DNA of 9,817 bases. Origin: Paludibacter sp. UBA5753. GTDB taxonomy: Bacteria; Bacteroidota; Bacteroidia; Bacteroidales; Paludibacteraceae. Location of the stretch: contig DIFH01000019.1 in NCBI GenBank assembly GCA_002427615.1, forward strand, positions 1-9,817. The letters run 5' to 3'. Positions within the stretch are counted from its first letter, which is position 1; the number at the start of each line of letters is the position of its first letter. This document shows, piece by piece, positions 8,654 to 9,817 of the stretch. A model generated the notes under the pieces. That model worked only from the letters and a program-made list of their open reading frames with translations, made no database searches and was not told the DNA's origin. A program made the position numbers and the translations under genes.

Positions 8654-8698
8654 ATGTTTTTATATACATGGTTCAAAACCTGACAGTATCAAAAACAT
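8654..8698. other. Weak nested inverted repeat after tamL
   Basis: ATGTTTTT (8654-8661) is perfectly complementary to AAAAACAT (8691-8698). Between them GGTT (8670-8673) can pair with AACC (8677-8680). It lies 37 bases after the tamL stop, but the outer stem is nearly all A-T and no T-run follows, so it is a poor intrinsic terminator. In such A/T-rich DNA an eight-base match could be chance. Confidence 0.2.
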
Positions 8699-8715
8699 GT
8701 CATAGTTAAAGGCGA

Positions 8716-8742
8716 ATAGCTGATGATTGAAAATCAGGCTAT
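8716..8742. other. Small hairpin (possible 3'-end structure of the tam transcript)
   Basis: ATAGCTGAT (8716-8724) pairs with ATCA-G-GCTAT (8733-8742), giving nine base pairs with a single bulged G and an eight-base loop. It lies 100 bases after the tamL stop. No T-run follows, so it may be only part of 3' untranslated RNA structure. Confidence 0.25.
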
Positions 8743-8775
8743 GTTCCGGAGATGTGTGAATTATATAAATTATAT

Positions 8776-8820
8776 ACAAAGTTATGTAACAGTTAGAATC
8801 CTAATATTACGCAACTTTGT
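8776..8820. terminator. Long two-part hairpin; candidate terminator of the tam operon
   Basis: ACAAAGTTATGTAA (8776-8789) pairs with TTACGCAACTTTGT (8807-8820). Thirteen of 14 positions pair, counting one G-T wobble (8785/8811), with one A-C mismatch (8784/8812). Inside it, GTTAG (8792-8796) pairs with CTAAT (8801-8805) around an AATC tetraloop. The right arm is followed by a T-rich run (8820-8829, TTGTTATTTT), which makes a rho-independent terminator for plus-strand transcription plausible. It sits 160 bases after the tamL stop. It is the strongest dyad in the gap. An operator, or the end of a small mobile repeat, is the alternative. Confidence 0.45.
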
Positions 8821-8888
8821 TGTTATTTTAGATATTTAAAAAACAGATAAAATAAAAAAAAGTAAATTACGTTCTTTCATTCTCAACG

Positions 8889-8915
8889 TTGATTCTTTGC
8901 GTGTTATTAACTTTG
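8889..8915 (+). promoter_or_regulatory. Possible Bacteroidota-type promoter with TAACTTTG -7 element
   Basis: TAACTTTG at 8908-8915 fits the TAnnTTTG consensus exactly. TTG at 8889-8891 could be the -33 element, but the 16-base spacer is shorter than the usual 17-23. Transcription would start near 8921, giving a leader of about 210 bases before the gene at 9132 that opens with the hairpin at 8921-8954. The match is suggestive; such octamers also arise by chance in A/T-rich DNA. Confidence 0.35.
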
Positions 8916-8920
8916 TGTGT

Positions 8921-8954
8921 ACCAAGTAAAAACTGGTAGTTTCCGGCGCTTGGT
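8921..8954 (+). other. Nested hairpin in the leader of the sensor-like gene
   Basis: ACCAAG (8921-8926) is complementary to CTTGGT (8949-8954), and inside them AAACT (8930-8934) is complementary to AGTTT (8938-8942) with a GGT loop. It begins where a transcript from the TAACTTTG element would be expected to start, so it could be a 5' RNA structure. It matches no riboswitch class that I recognise. Confidence 0.25.
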
Positions 8955-8987
8955 TCAATCAGTTGCAAGTTGATAATACAAACAGGC

Positions 8988-9021
8988 ACAATCAATTGAA
9001 TGATTGTAATTTATATATTTG
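8988..9021 (+). promoter_or_regulatory. Perfect 7-bp dyad beside a second TAnnTTTG match (candidate operator/promoter)
   Basis: ACAATCA (8988-8994) and TGATTGT (9001-9007) form a perfect inverted repeat with a six-base centre. Seven bases on is TATATTTG (9014-9021), another exact TAnnTTTG match, and a TTG at 8996-8998 lies inside the dyad as a possible -33 element (15-base spacer, short). A regulator bound to the dyad would cover that element. Part of the dyad, CAATCAATTG (8989-8998), recurs as CAATCAGTTG at 8956-8965, 33 bases upstream. Function is inferred from arrangement only. Confidence 0.28.
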
Positions 9022-9131
9022 AAAATCAAAGCAATATCCTCTAATCGGAATAAAATTCTTTAGGTGTGAAAACTATCGTCTTTTAGTTTAGTTATAAATG
9101 GTAAGAACATAATTTTATAAAATGAATATAT

Positions 9132-9704
9132 ATGAAAAATCAAAACAAAAAACAACAGGAACAAAACAGCTTACAAAAACAAGAAAATAAAGTTACTTTT
9201 AAGCAACGATTCCTCCGTCTAACGATAAAGAATCCCTTTGTTGTCATATTATCTTTAGCGCTTATTATTCTATTTATTTGGTTTTCAGTAAAAATAAGTT
9301 CCGAGCGCAATGCTTTCCAAAAAACCAAAAATGAACTTGTAACCCGATACGAATATCAATTAGACAGCATTCATATTAAAAACATTGAGTTTGTAACCAC
9401 GGTTTTTTCCTGGTCAGTTCGCAGCGAAATGTTAAGGGGCAATATCGACAACTTAAACCAACTCTTCAACGTTTTTATTAAAGATTCGGGAGCTTCTCTG
9501 ATTCAACTCATAAACGCAGAGGATAATACAATACTGATTTCATCCGATAAAAAATTTGAGGGTGGAAAATTTAATATTCCGTCAGATATTAATTTGAACG
9601 GACCAACAACCGTTACCGGCTCATCAAAAGTAATTGTATATACGCCTGTCATGGGCTTTAATGAAAGAATAGGGTTACTAATGGTGGAATCGTCAAGAAG
9701 ATAA
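9132..9704 (+). CDS. Single-pass membrane protein with extracytoplasmic sensor-like (Cache/PAS-like) domain, no output domain
   Basis: I recognise no named family. The 190-residue product has a Q/N/K-rich cytoplasmic N-terminus (1-22), a basic segment (FKQRFLRLTIK, 23-33), one hydrophobic helix at about 36-53, a helical linker (about 57-85), and a mixed alpha/beta region to the C-terminus that should lie in the periplasm. Features recalling Cache-type sensors are a strand reading LIQLINAEDNTILISSD (about 123-139), then KKFEG (140-144), and a late VYTPVMG....RIGLLMVE (169-186) like the closing strands of such domains. It ends at once after that fold, with no HAMP, kinase, methyl-accepting or cyclase domain. 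ATG 9132 is the only start just ahead of the basic segment; the ATG at 9122 is in another frame. No Shine-Dalgarno is seen. It lies 515 bases after tamL and so is probably a separate transcription unit. The coding call is strong; the domain call rests on pattern alone. Confidence 0.8.
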   Translation: MKNQNKKQQEQNSLQKQENKVTFKQRFLRLTIKNPFVVILSLALIILFIWFSVKISSERNAFQKTKNELVTRYEYQLDSIHIKNIEFVTTVFSWSVRSEMLRGNIDNLNQLFNVFIKDSGASLIQLINAEDNTILISSDKKFEGGKFNIPSDINLNGPTTVTGSSKVIVYTPVMGFNERIGLLMVESSRR

Positions 9705-9817
9705 ATGAACGGCAAAATGCTGAACCAGCCGTAACGTTAAGTCTTTTTAATGGTAACTACTCAGCAACCTAATAAATTTGATAATAATCAGCCATTTAGT
9801 TGATTGTTATGTATTTA

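Noticed and set aside
9140..9715. Two minus-strand frames (62 and 70 codons) opposite the sensor-like gene
   Set aside because: They are antisense to the better-supported plus-strand gene. The Cys/Phe-rich translation of the first is what A-rich lysine/glutamine codons give on the opposite strand.
9702..9776. Possible frameshift extending the sensor-like protein beyond its stop
   Set aside because: The neighbouring frame adds only about 25 residues with no domain character before its own stop, so there is no sign of a lost output domain.
9750..9803. Seventeen-residue open frame near the right edge
   Set aside because: It is too short, has no ribosome-binding context and no similarity that I recognise.

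Overview
The window looks like chromosomal DNA of a member of the Bacteroidota. The evidence is: a TamB-like protein paired with a lipoprotein-type Omp85 protein (the TamB/TamL arrangement known from this phylum); A/T-rich leaders without Shine-Dalgarno sequences before every main gene; matches to the Bacteroidota -7 promoter element TAnnTTTG; and decayed insertion-sequence relics of families common in the phylum. I cannot place it more precisely.

Layout. Positions 1-217 hold the start of a minus-strand gene that runs off the left edge and resembles a multicopy family of unknown function. Positions about 270-1125 are a 'transposon graveyard' with pieces of three unrelated transposases on the plus strand (IS701/DDE_5-like, IS3-like OrfA/OrfB, IS1595/ISXO2-like), all broken by stops and frameshifts. 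I see nothing convincing at 1126-1215. Positions 1216-6195 encode a full-length TamB homologue, followed after 39 bases by tamL (6235-8616). The 515-base gap 8617-9131 holds no credible protein gene, but it has several inverted repeats and two possible promoters. Positions 9132-9704 encode a 190-residue single-pass membrane protein with an extracytoplasmic sensor-like domain and no output domain. The last 113 bases (9705-9817) hold nothing I can support apart from an 8-bp palindrome at 9732-9739.

How the genes work together. tamB and tamL very probably form one transcription unit for a translocation and assembly module. TamB would be anchored in the inner membrane and span the periplasm as a long beta-rich structure. 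TamL would sit in the outer membrane as a 16-stranded barrel with periplasmic POTRA domains and a lipid anchor. Together they would help insert outer-membrane proteins or move lipid. The sensor-like protein downstream appears to be a separate unit with its own upstream region. No clearly new multi-gene system is visible. The most unexplained items are the output-less sensor protein with its structured upstream region, and the partial minus-strand gene beside the IS debris.
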